Assembly: GCA_021820785.1 (NCBI GenBank)
Contig: JAKADE010000111.1
Coordinates: 1-7,838, forward strand
DNA from: Pseudomonadota bacterium
GTDB taxonomy: Bacteria > Pseudomonadota > Gammaproteobacteria > Steroidobacterales > Steroidobacteraceae
Length of the DNA stretch: 7,838 nucleotides
Reading direction: 5' to 3'
Shown: positions 1 to 6,945 of the stretch, in pieces
Numbering within the stretch: position 1 is the stretch's first letter
Layout of the letters: the number at the start of each line of letters is the position of its first letter
The notes under the pieces: model-generated
The model's input: only the letters and a program-made list of their open reading frames with translations
What the model was told of the DNA's origin: nothing
Database searches by the model: none
Made by a program: the position numbers and the translations under genes

Positions 1-92
1 TTCACCACTAGGGCGGGCAAGGCCCCGAGTGGGCTGCGGAACTCGATCCCGAGGCACACGCAATCCTGACATTCCTGCCGGGCCGTAACGGA

Positions 93-1229
93 TTGTGGAA
101 AATCCCGCTCGACGGTTCAGCGCCCAAGAAGATACTTCCGGCCGTCAAGCACAATGTCACTCAGTTCGATCTCTCGAGATACTCGAAGTCTTTGATTTAC
201 GTGTGGGCCGGTCGCACCGATCCGCACAGGTACTGGTTCAGTTCTGCGGCGAAGATGCGTTACGAATCGGTCGCGCGCGCGTTCCCGGGGCGCCGGGTCG
301 AGGTTTACGATCATTCGAGGAATCGCCAGGCGGTGCTCGCCGAGGTCGATGATCCCCAGGATGCGCCGACCTATTACCTGATCAATTTTGCGGCCCACAG
401 CGCGGTCATCGCCGGCGAGAGTTACCCGCAGCTGGCCCGCATCCGGCTGGCTCGGGTGCATGCGGTGCGCTATCGGACACGCGACGGCCACAGCGTGAGG
501 GCGCAAGTCTACGTTCCGCCGGGCGGGGGCAAGGACCTGCCACTCGTGGTGCTGGTGCCCGGGGGCGCCGTCGGAGACGTTCTGAGCAACTTCGATTGGT
601 TCGCACAGTATCTGGCAGCCCAGGGCGACGCGGTCTTGCAGCCTGAAGTGCCGGCTACGGCGCTCGCGACGGAAGGCGGATTCTTGCTGTGGGGTGGGGT
701 GTCTCAGCGCTACGCGATCGACGGTGTACGCCTGCTGGTGAAACAGGGACTGGTGGATCCGCATCGGGTGTGTATCGCAGGCATGGGATACGGCGGCTAT
801 GCGGCCCTGGCAGGCGTTGCATTTTCACCCCAGACCTACGCCTGTGCGGTGAGCGTCAACGGAATTTCGGACCTCGGTGCGCTCGTTGCGCACATGATTC
901 ATGTGTTCGGCGGTACCGACTCGAATCATTCGGCGCTGGTGGCGTGGCGCAGTCAGATTGGGTCGCCTGTGGATCCGCAGGTTGCGCGAGAGTCGCCCGT
1001 GCATGCCGCCGGGGCCATCACGGCGCACGTTTTGCTAATCGGTGCGCGGGACGATACCGTGGTGCCCGTGAGTCAAACCGACGAGATGGCTCGTGCACTG
1101 AAGGCGCAGGGCAAGGCGGTCACGCTTCTGGAATTGCGGCATGGCGGTAATTCCCTGACGCGAAGCGGCGAGAGGATCAAGGCATTGACGAGCATCGGGA
1201 CGTTCCTGCATCAGTATCTGCAGCGGTAG
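93..1229 (+). CDS. S9 (prolyl oligopeptidase)-family protein, C-terminal part, catalytic Ser and His replaced
   Basis: Residue numbers count from the TTG at 93. Residues 1-130 resemble the last blades of a TolB/WD40-like propeller plus linker (GLWKIPLDG, then PGRRVEVYDHSR and TYYLINF). The rest is the alpha/beta-hydrolase domain of S9 peptidases, ending LHQYLQR. The family normally cleaves peptides with a Ser-Asp-His triad. Here the nucleophile motif GxSYGGYAA reads GMGYGGYAA, with Gly232 (codon 786-788, GGA) in place of Ser. The Asp is kept in GARDDTVVP (about residue 320). The usual DHWLS motif reads GNSLT, placing Asn353 at the His position; a His lies three residues earlier (350). The oxyanion HGGP motif reads PGGA. 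The product is therefore probably not an active peptidase. Coding-like sequence runs back from 93 to base 12 without ATG or GTG and meets an in-frame TAG at 9-11. Full S9 proteins are about 600-700 residues, so the propeller is largely missing. TTG at 93 is only a nominal start, inside a propeller strand and without a clear ribosome binding site. The family call is firm; whether this is expressed is not. Confidence 0.72.
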   Translation: MWKIPLDGSAPKKILPAVKHNVTQFDLSRYSKSLIYVWAGRTDPHRYWFSSAAKMRYESVARAFPGRRVEVYDHSRNRQAVLAEVDDPQDAPTYYLINFAAHSAVIAGESYPQLARIRLARVHAVRYRTRDGHSVRAQVYVPPGGGKDLPLVVLVPGGAVGDVLSNFDWFAQYLAAQGDAVLQPEVPATALATEGGFLLWGGVSQRYAIDGVRLLVKQGLVDPHRVCIAGMGYGGYAALAGVAFSPQTYACAVSVNGISDLGALVAHMIHVFGGTDSNHSALVAWRSQIGSPVDPQVARESPVHAAGAITAHVLLIGARDDTVVPVSQTDEMARALKAQGKAVTLLELRHGGNSLTRSGERIKALTSIGTFLHQYLQR

Positions 1230-2017
1230 GGCCGGAAGTTTCAGCCGCCGCGGGTGCGGTTGGCCGTCACAGCCATCGCTGCTGCGGTTGCGCGGCAGAC
1301 TCTGGTGCGCCGGAGCGGACACGGCCCGGCGTGGGCTGCTCGGAGCACAGGCCGTGGTGAGGGTGGGGAGCGTCGACTGCGGCGGGCACAGGCGGACGCA
1401 GACCGCAGTGTGAAACTGCGCGACCTGCTTCTCGCGTGGGACTGCAGGGGCGAAGCCATTGGCCGCACCACCACAGTGCGCAGTACTCGAGAGCCTCCCA
1501 CGCCACCCGGCGGGCCGAGGAGCGTGCAGACGCCGGTGAAGCCCCGGCCGTCCGCTCCGCAGTCCCGGCACCGATGCCGACGGGCACGGCATGGATTTCA
1601 CAGACTTGATCATAAGCGAAGCGGTTTCCGAACGCCGCTCCCGCACCCTGCCCAGCGCACGATGCGCGTGGTGTCCCCTCGGCGTGCCCAGATGGCTCGG
1701 CGTATGAGTCTGTCCGGTGGGGAGGTCTGAGGCGGCGGGTCGCAGTGCCGTCGTGCGGGCCTGCACGGCGGTGCGCTGCAACGACGGTGCCGAGTACGTA
1801 TTGCCCGCACTAGGCGGCATGCCACGCGGATGCAAAGCTGCATACCGAAGAATTTCGGGAGCGCTCGAGGGCGGCTCCGGGGTGATGGGTGGCCACAGTA
1901 TCGCAGGCCATCAGCGGGGCAAACGTGTCTGCGCGATGACCATCAACGGCCCCGGGGGAGCAGCGATCGTCGCAACGAAGGGGCCCTCGCATACAGAAGA
2001 AGGACAGGACCTCCGGC
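1230..2017. other. Gene-poor region, no supported gene
   Basis: This stretch of about 790 bases separates the S9-like gene from the histidine kinase. Several long open frames cross it on both strands, the largest on the - strand from 1835 down into the S9-like gene. Their translations are rich in Arg, Pro, Ala and Ser, show no motif I recognise and no convincing start, as expected of chance open frames in GC-rich DNA. A short frame at 1591-1707 (38 residues, starting MDFTDLIISEAV) has an ATG in locally AT-richer sequence, but no clear ribosome binding site and no recognisable homology. I see no tRNA, no clear insertion-sequence ends, no tandem repeats and no strong sigma70 promoter. The part just before 2018 must hold the leader and probably the promoter of the kinase gene. 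The rest could be decayed coding sequence. Confidence 0.5.
2001..2009 (+). promoter_or_regulatory. Ribosome binding site of the histidine kinase gene
   Basis: Two purine-rich Shine-Dalgarno-like AGGA cores (2001-2004 and 2006-2009) lie in AGAAGGACAGGA. The second ends 8 bases before the ATG at 2018. This supports 2018 as the start; the first residues lead straight into a membrane segment, as expected for this protein. Confidence 0.6.
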
Positions 2018-3934
2018 ATGACTTCAGCCACGGGACAACCGAGCGTGCGCGATTCGGGAGCGCGGGATTGGCTGTGGCCAGCCATAACCCTGATCATCGT
2101 GCCGTTTCTGCTGCTCATCGGGCTGCAGAGCTACGAAGCGCTCAACCGCTCGCCGCGGGCCATCCGTCGCGAGCAACTCGTGACCTACAGCATTGAGACC
2201 ATCCTCACGTTGGGCTCACTGCGAAATGCAATTCAGGATGCCGAGCGCGGTCAGCGCGGCTACCTGCTGACCGGCAATCTGGCGTATCTGTCGCCGTACG
2301 AATCGGCGCTCAAGCGGGTGCCCCAGCTGGAGAAACGTCTGCGCCAGCTCACTGGTGCGGAGCCGGCGCAGGCGGCGACGCTGACGAGTCTTAACCGAAC
2401 GATTGCGCAAGAGATCACCGAGCTGCGACGCACCGTCTCGATCTACAACAGCGCCGGACCACAGGCCGCCGAGCGCATCGTGCGCACGAACGCCGGTCTT
2501 GACTGGATGCGCAGGTTCGAGCAACAGATCAACCTGCTGTCGGCGCATGAGAACAGATTGCTGAGACGGCGTCTGGTCGAGGCGGCTGCGGCCGACAGGA
2601 CCGTACAAGAATATGCGCTCGCGAGCTCGTTGCTCGCGGCGGTTCTGATGATGATGGGGGTCACGCTGCTCGTGCTTGGATTTCGCCGCAATCGGGACCT
2701 GCAGCGGGAGATCATGCGGCGTGCAGAGAGTCTGGATCTGGCGAACCGGGAACTTGAGCAGCGAAACGTCGAACTGGCGCGTTCCGGCGAACAGGCACGC
2801 CAGGCCCGGGAGGAAGCCCAGCGGGCCGAGAAGACCAAGGGGAGATTTCTCGCGACCGCGAGCCATGATCTGCGCCAGCCGCTGCAGGCCGTGTCGCTCC
2901 TGAACGGCGCAATGCGCCGCGGCACCACCGATCCGCAACTCATCGATGCATTGGAACAGCAGGCCGTCGCCGTCGGCACCATCGGCCGGCTACTGAGTGC
3001 GCTGCTTGACATCAGCAAGCTGGAGGCTGGCGTCATCACGCCGCAGTCCGGGAACTTCTCCGTCGCAGCACTGTTCGAGACGATGGCGAGAGAGTTCGGC
3101 GGAGTTGCGGCGGCAAAGGGACTGCAGATGCATACGCACGTGCCGACGCCGAACGTCTTTTTCTACAGTGACCTGGGACTCATCGAGCAGATTCTCAGGA
3201 ATCTGACATCGAATGCCATCAAGTACACCCGTGCCGGGGAGATTCGGCTATGCGCCAGAGTCGAGTCGGACATGGTCGAAATCGAAGTGATTGATACCGG
3301 GGTGGGGATCCCTGCAGACCAGATTCAGCATATCGGCGAGGAGTTCTATCAGGTCGGCGTACCGACTAACAGCACGCGCGAGGGCTACGGGCTCGGCATG
3401 AGCATCGTGCGGCGGCTGGTGGCGCTGCTGCAGATTTCGCTCGAAATCCGCTCCGAGGTGGGCAGAGGCTCGACCTTCGCCCTGCGGGTGCCGCAGGGCT
3501 CGGAGCCTGACGTCATCGAGGATCGGAGCGCTACCGAGCGATCCGTGCAGGAAGCTACTCGGACCCGAACGGCGCGAATCCTGCTGGTCGAGGACGATCC
3601 GGACGTTCGCAACGCCACTCGTCTGCTGCTGAAGTCCGAGGGCTACTCAGTAGTGACGGCGGCGTGCTGCGATGAAGCGCTGCAGCGGGCACGGGACTCC
3701 GGTCAGATCGACCTGCTGGTCACGGATTTCCACCTCGCGGCGAATGAGACCGGAACCCAGGTGATTGCGCGCCTGCGTGAGGAGCGTGGCTCTGCACTGA
3801 AGGTGATCTTGATCACAGGCGATACGTCTTCGGCGATCAGGGACCTGGCCCATGACCGGAACCTGCGGATGCTCAGCAAGCCGGTCCGCGCCGAGGAGTT
3901 CTTGCGGCTCGCGAGCGAGTTGCTCGCGCAGTGA
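2018..3934 (+). CDS. Membrane-bound hybrid sensor histidine kinase/response regulator with CHASE3 sensor
   Basis: This 638-residue inner-membrane kinase has a complete set of domains. TM1 is at about 20-38. A periplasmic helical CHASE3 domain spans about 68-180, with the typical AIQDAERGQRGYLLTG stretch at 71-86. TM2 is at about 198-222, followed by a coiled coil (about 224-274). The HisKA domain carries the H box SHDLRQPLQA with phospho-accepting His283. The HATPase_c domain has its N box (NLTSNAIKYT, Asn399), G1 box (DTGVGIP, Asp426) and G2 box (GYGLGMSI, about 455-462). After a linker, a receiver domain occupies about 520-635 with acidic VEDD (Glu525-Asp527), phospho-accepting Asp570 (TDFHL) and Lys621 (SKPV). 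It should autophosphorylate on His and relay to its own Asp. CHASE3 ligands are generally unknown. The DLRQPL-type H box with a fused receiver suggests a phosphorelay or a phosphatase-type control of a separate partner. No histidine phosphotransfer protein or DNA-binding regulator is encoded beside it. All key residues are present, so it looks functional. Confidence 0.93.
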   Translation: MTSATGQPSVRDSGARDWLWPAITLIIVPFLLLIGLQSYEALNRSPRAIRREQLVTYSIETILTLGSLRNAIQDAERGQRGYLLTGNLAYLSPYESALKRVPQLEKRLRQLTGAEPAQAATLTSLNRTIAQEITELRRTVSIYNSAGPQAAERIVRTNAGLDWMRRFEQQINLLSAHENRLLRRRLVEAAAADRTVQEYALASSLLAAVLMMMGVTLLVLGFRRNRDLQREIMRRAESLDLANRELEQRNVELARSGEQARQAREEAQRAEKTKGRFLATASHDLRQPLQAVSLLNGAMRRGTTDPQLIDALEQQAVAVGTIGRLLSALLDISKLEAGVITPQSGNFSVAALFETMAREFGGVAAAKGLQMHTHVPTPNVFFYSDLGLIEQILRNLTSNAIKYTRAGEIRLCARVESDMVEIEVIDTGVGIPADQIQHIGEEFYQVGVPTNSTREGYGLGMSIVRRLVALLQISLEIRSEVGRGSTFALRVPQGSEPDVIEDRSATERSVQEATRTRTARILLVEDDPDVRNATRLLLKSEGYSVVTAACCDEALQRARDSGQIDLLVTDFHLAANETGTQVIARLREERGSALKVILITGDTSSAIRDLAHDRNLRMLSKPVRAEEFLRLASELLAQ

Positions 3935-3978
3935 CGTTCCGTGTCATGCGGGCGCAGGTTGCCGCTCATCTCGGCCGT

Positions 3979-3997
3979 GGCGGAACGGCAGTCCGCC
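3979..3997. terminator. Possible bidirectional hairpin between convergent genes
   Basis: A perfect 6-bp stem, GGCGGA (3979-3984) and TCCGCC (3992-3997), encloses a 7-base loop. It lies about 45 bases after the kinase stop and about 40 bases after the stop of the convergent acyltransferase gene, a natural place for a shared terminator. There is no T-run on either side and the stem is short, so it may be a chance structure in GC-rich DNA. Confidence 0.3.
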
Positions 3998-4036
3998 CGG
4001 GTGCGTGCAGCGATGAGGACAGCTCCGGAGACGACG

Positions 4037-5041
4037 CTACATCTCGGGCTGGGCGATGGGGGCCTCGCTGCTCTTCGTGTGGGGGTTCGGCGGCGATTTC
4101 CGGTAGTAATCCGGGTAGTCCGCAGTCATGCCTTTGAACCGCCGGTGGATCCACAGATATTGATCCGGCGCGGCATGGACCTGTGCTTCGATCAGCCGAT
4201 GAAACTGCGCGGCGTCGGCGGCAGGGCAGGCGCTGGGAAAGCCCTCGAGCGCCGGGAGGATCACCAGCCGGTAGCCGGCGCAGCCGGGCAGGCGCTCGAC
4301 GAAATACGGCAATACGGCCGCTCCGGTCATGCGCGCGATGCGTGAGGTGGCGGTATTCGTGGCCGCGGGGACGCCGAAGAACGGGACCATCTGCGCACCC
4401 TTCTTGCGGTAGCACTGATCCGGGGCGAACCATACGCATTCATTGTTTTTGAGTGCCGCGACCATCGCGCGAATGTCGTCGCTGCGGATCGCGCGCCCGC
4501 CGTTGCGGCTGCGCAGCCGGTTCTGCAGATGGGCCAGAACCTTGTTCTTGGTCGGCCGGTACAGGATGTTGATGGGGAACAGTTCCGAGAGGATCCGCCC
4601 GCCGATCTCCAGGGGCGTGAAATGCGCCGTGAGCAGGATCGCGCCCCGTCCCCGGGCGAGGGCGGCCTTGACGTGCTCGCACCCCTCGACGGACGCGAGT
4701 TTGCGGATATGCGTGCCGTCTCCCCACCACGCCAGTGCAATCTCGAGCGCGGAAATGCCGAGGCTATGGAAGTGCCGCTCGAGCACCCGTCTCCGTTCGG
4801 CTGGCGGCAGATCGGCCAGGCACATGTCGATGTTGGTTTTGGCAATGCTCACGTAGCGCACGGGCATTCTGCGCAGCAGCGCACCGAGTACACGACCGCA
4901 GGCGAGCTGCGCGCGATACGGCAGCAGCACGAGCAGGCGCAGCATGCCGAGGATGAGCCACAGCGCCCAGTAGCGCGGTGCGATCAGTTGAGTCCAGTGA
5001 GTATCGGAGGGGAGTGCGTCTACATCGTCATCATCGCGCAT
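4037..5041 (-). CDS. lpxL: LpxL/HtrB-family lipid A late acyltransferase (Kdo2-lipid IVA acyltransferase)
   Basis: This 334-residue inner-membrane enzyme should transfer an acyl group, usually laurate from acyl-ACP, onto Kdo2-lipid IVA in the last steps of lipid A synthesis. After a polar start with four Asp residues there is one membrane segment (about 24-40) followed by PYR. The catalytic HX4E motif is present as AHFTPLE, with His140 and Glu145. Other family signatures are GRGAILL (131-137), the FAPDQ segment (205-209), PFFGVPAATNTATSRIARM (220-238) and YLWIHRRFK (295-303). Length and motif order match LpxL/LpxM proteins, and the ending YLWIHRRFK with a short polar tail is typical. The frame can extend to a TTG at 5047, but the ATG at 5041 is preferred; neither has a strong ribosome binding site. 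Sequence alone cannot separate the lauroyl (LpxL), myristoyl (LpxM) or palmitoleoyl (LpxP) paralogues, so the symbol names the family. The gene stands alone and converges with the kinase gene. Confidence 0.9.
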   Translation of the reverse strand: MRDDDDVDALPSDTHWTQLIAPRYWALWLILGMLRLLVLLPYRAQLACGRVLGALLRRMPVRYVSIAKTNIDMCLADLPPAERRRVLERHFHSLGISALEIALAWWGDGTHIRKLASVEGCEHVKAALARGRGAILLTAHFTPLEIGGRILSELFPINILYRPTKNKVLAHLQNRLRSRNGGRAIRSDDIRAMVAALKNNECVWFAPDQCYRKKGAQMVPFFGVPAATNTATSRIARMTGAAVLPYFVERLPGCAGYRLVILPALEGFPSACPAADAAQFHRLIEAQVHAAPDQYLWIHRRFKGMTADYPDYYRKSPPNPHTKSSEAPIAQPEM

Positions 5042-5601
5042 GCGCAACTGGCCTGGTCTGCCGGGACGTTTGAGGCACGCCGGCTATTGTTGCTCTTTCG
5101 GCCTCAGGGTCGGGCGTCAGGGTCGTGCGATGCAGTCGACGCCGCCCGCCACGTGTGTGTGCGGGGTGCGTGAACTCTCCCTTCGCCCGGAGAAAGCCCC
5201 TCTCGCCACGTCCGCACCGCTACGGAGCTGTCGACGGCCGTTCGTCCCCAAAACGCCGGCTGTCATCCCCCGTCCCAAGCGGTTGCGCCGCAGTATCATC
5301 GAAATCCTCGGACGCGGAGAACTTTACAGCACAAAGTGGGGTCTGACTAGAGGTTCTTCCGGGATGTGAACCGAGGCCGAATGGGTGCCGATCCGGGCTC
5401 CCCGGCACGTCGGCTGCGCCGTGCGCGAACCTCGTGGGTTGGCGCGGACGCCGGGTTACCGGCAGGTCCCGGTGACACCCGCGCGATCCGAGGGCGACGA
5501 TGCGCCCGCCCGGGCATGCCGGAAGTGTCATCAAACAGGGCTTTCTCCGGGATGCAGCTTGAGAGTAGGCTTGCGGCTTTCATTACAACAAGGGGGCGTC
5601 G
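5042..5601. other. Gene-poor divergent region between acyltransferase and Rieske genes
   Basis: About 560 bases lie between two divergently transcribed genes, so the region must hold the promoters of both. Open frames here give Arg/Pro/Ser-rich translations without recognisable motifs, and I do not call them. A locally AT-richer patch at about 5291-5347 includes TATCAT at 5294-5299, close to a sigma70 -10 box but without a matching -35 box. It also includes AAAGTGGGGTCTGAC at 5333-5347, discussed as a possible repeat remnant. GGTTC at 5352-5356 and GAACC at 5368-5372 can form a weak hairpin. No promoter here is convincing. Confidence 0.45.
5590..5595 (+). promoter_or_regulatory. Ribosome binding site of the Rieske oxygenase gene
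   Basis: AAGGGG (5590-5595, within AAGGGGGCG) ends 6 bases before the ATG at 5602. It is a good Shine-Dalgarno match at suitable spacing and supports this start. Confidence 0.65.
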
Positions 5602-6696
5602 ATGCGCGAGGATCAATCGGCCTTGGCTGCGGAGTGCCTGAGGGGCACGCGCGATGATGTGGATCTGAGGCGGACGGCTGCGAATCCCGATTACTGGTAT
5701 CCGCTGGCGTGGTCCGATGAGCTCAAGGCCGGGCAGATTCTCGGGCGACGGTTCGCCGGGGAGCCAATCGCGCTCTATCGCGGCGAGAGCGGCCGGGTGT
5801 TCGCGCTCGAGGACCGCTGTGCGCACCGGCAGGTGCCGCTGCACCTCGGCGTCGTGGCTGGCGACCTGCTGAAGTGCCACTACCACGGGTGGGCCTACGA
5901 CTGCTCCGGGAAGTGTACGGACGTGCCGTATCTGGGCAAGGAGCGCCGTCCGAACGGGGTCCGCAGCTACCCGGTGCGCGAGATCGATGGGCTCATCTTC
6001 ATCTTCCCCGGCAAGGCTGAACTTGCCGAGGAGCGCCTGCCGGGTTCGCTCGGGGCCTCTCAGCGCCGCGACTACAAGACCCGGCGACTGAACCGCGAGG
6101 TCGCCTGCCACTACACGTTCATGCACGAGAATCTGTTCGACATGAACCACCAGTTCATGCACCGCAAACAGATGGGCTCGATCCGTGCCAGCTGCCTCGG
6201 GCGCAGACACGGTGACCGCTGGGCGGAGGTCGAGTACAGCTTCAGCCGGAGCGAGGGCAAGTCCACGGTCGGCGAGCGCGTGATCGTCGACATGATGCGA
6301 AGCCGCGGGGAGGAGCGCCAGGATTTCCGGGACCACATGCGCATCCGCACCGATTATCCGTCGCAGAGCCTGAAGGTCTGGGTGGGCCGCAACATCCAGG
6401 AGACGCAGGATCCGGTCCTCGAGGTGTGGCTGTGCTACACGCCGCTCGATGCCGAGCACCGGACCAATCGCACCTTCGGGTACCTGTCGGTGAAGAAGCC
6501 GCCGATCCCGGGACTGATCCACGTGGTATGGCCGTTCGTGGTGCGATTCACCGAAAACATCTTCCGTGAGGACCAGGAGATCGTCGAGCACGAACAGCGT
6601 GCACACGATGCCCAGGGCACGGATTGGAACAACGAGGTCTTCCCTCCCATCCGCGATCTGCGCGAAGTCCTCGCGCGCTGCGGCGTGCCGTTGTAA
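5602..6696 (+). CDS. Rieske [2Fe-2S] non-heme iron oxygenase, alpha-subunit type
   Basis: This 364-residue cytoplasmic oxygenase should use O2 and electrons from a reductase to hydroxylate, demethylate or ring-oxidise an organic substrate. The N-terminal Rieske domain (about 30-130, opening NPDYWYPLAWSDEL) binds the [2Fe-2S] cluster through Cys73-x-His75 (CAHRQVPLHLG) and Cys92-x2-His95 (KCHYHGWAYD). The C-terminal catalytic domain holds the mononuclear iron site: Asp180-x2-His183-x3-His187 within NLFDMNHQFMH, with Asp324 in FREDQEIVEHEQ as the likely third ligand. Asp180 is probably also the electron-bridging residue between subunits. All ligands are present, so the enzyme looks active. The length fits single-component-type alpha subunits (vanillate demethylase/phenylpropionate dioxygenase-like and related groups); I cannot name the substrate. 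There is no beta subunit, ferredoxin or reductase gene next to it, so its redox partner must be encoded elsewhere. It has a good ribosome binding site and about 560 bases of non-coding DNA upstream, and appears to be transcribed alone. Confidence 0.9.
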   Translation: MREDQSALAAECLRGTRDDVDLRRTAANPDYWYPLAWSDELKAGQILGRRFAGEPIALYRGESGRVFALEDRCAHRQVPLHLGVVAGDLLKCHYHGWAYDCSGKCTDVPYLGKERRPNGVRSYPVREIDGLIFIFPGKAELAEERLPGSLGASQRRDYKTRRLNREVACHYTFMHENLFDMNHQFMHRKQMGSIRASCLGRRHGDRWAEVEYSFSRSEGKSTVGERVIVDMMRSRGEERQDFRDHMRIRTDYPSQSLKVWVGRNIQETQDPVLEVWLCYTPLDAEHRTNRTFGYLSVKKPPIPGLIHVVWPFVVRFTENIFREDQEIVEHEQRAHDAQGTDWNNEVFPPIRDLREVLARCGVPL

Positions 6697-6725
6697 GGGG
6701 TCGAGCACGGCTTGCGCGCATGCGA

Positions 6726-6775
6726 CGGGTCCGTGACCCGGCAGGCGGAGGCTGCCGCCCCCGGGCTACGGCCCG
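6726..6775 (+). other. Cluster of three small hairpins downstream of the Rieske gene
   Basis: Beginning 30 bases after the Rieske stop, three short perfect stems follow each other. They are CGGGT/ACCCG (6726-6730 with 6736-6740), GGCAG/CTGCC (6740-6744 with 6752-6756) and CGGGC/GCCCG around the tetraloop TACG (6762-6775). The first two share base 6740. No T-run follows. They may help define the 3' end of the Rieske transcript, but stems this short are common by chance in GC-rich DNA. Confidence 0.3.
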
Positions 6776-6867
6776 AGTGAGCTGTGCGGCGCACCTTCGC
6801 CAGCGGAGTCGGTGGCGCGGTGCTCGAAGGCTGCAGGTTCGCGCGCTCGGAAGTTCCTGAACCCGAG

Positions 6868-6904
6868 ACCGCCGCCCTGACGACTGGGACGTCAGGGCGG
6901 CGGT
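6868..6904. terminator. Strong 15-bp perfect hairpin between convergent genes
   Basis: A perfect 15-bp inverted repeat (6868-6882 with 6890-6904; arms begin ACCGCCGCCC and end GGGCGGCGGT) encloses a 7-base loop (ACTGGGA). It lies 41 bases past the stop of the - strand PEP-CTERM gene and about 170 bases past the Rieske stop. It most likely ends PEP-CTERM transcription and may stop read-through from the other side. No long T-run follows on either strand; the - strand continues with TCTCGGGTTC. It is therefore not a canonical intrinsic terminator, but is the strongest structure in the window. Confidence 0.7.
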
Positions 6905-6945
6905 GAGAAACGTCGGTAAGACGCGGAGGGACTTCGGAGCGACTG

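Noticed and set aside
1591..1707. Short + strand frame encoding 38 residues starting MDFTDLIISEAV
   Set aside because: It has no clear ribosome binding site and no recognisable homology, and its second half is Arg/Cys/Trp-rich as in random GC-rich sequence; kept only as a remark.
1035..1835. Open frame of 266 codons on the - strand overlapping the end of the S9-like gene
   Set aside because: The composition is Arg/Pro/Ser-rich with no motif, part of it is antisense to conserved S9 sequence, and there is no good start signal.
2628..3930. Near-identical 21-base strings starting CTCGCGAGC in the kinase gene, near 2628 and near 3910
   Set aside because: They encode LASSLLA and LASELLA in two different helices; the similarity comes from similar residues and codon bias, not from a repeat element.
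4529..5173. Open frame of 214 codons on the + strand across the acyltransferase gene
   Set aside because: It is the antisense shadow of the lpxL-type gene, whose motifs are unambiguous.
5294..5299. TATCAT as a sigma70 -10 box
   Set aside because: No TTGACA-like -35 box at 16-18 bases upstream, and it lies about 300 bases from the Rieske start.
5352..5556. Similar strings around CTCCGGGATG/TTCCGGGATG near 5357 and 5545
   Set aside because: Only about ten bases are shared and the flanks differ, so it is too short to call a direct repeat or attachment site.
5347..6708. Open frame of 453 codons on the - strand, opposite the Rieske gene
   Set aside because: It is antisense to a gene with intact Rieske motifs, its translation has no recognisable domain, and long antisense frames are expected in GC-rich coding DNA.
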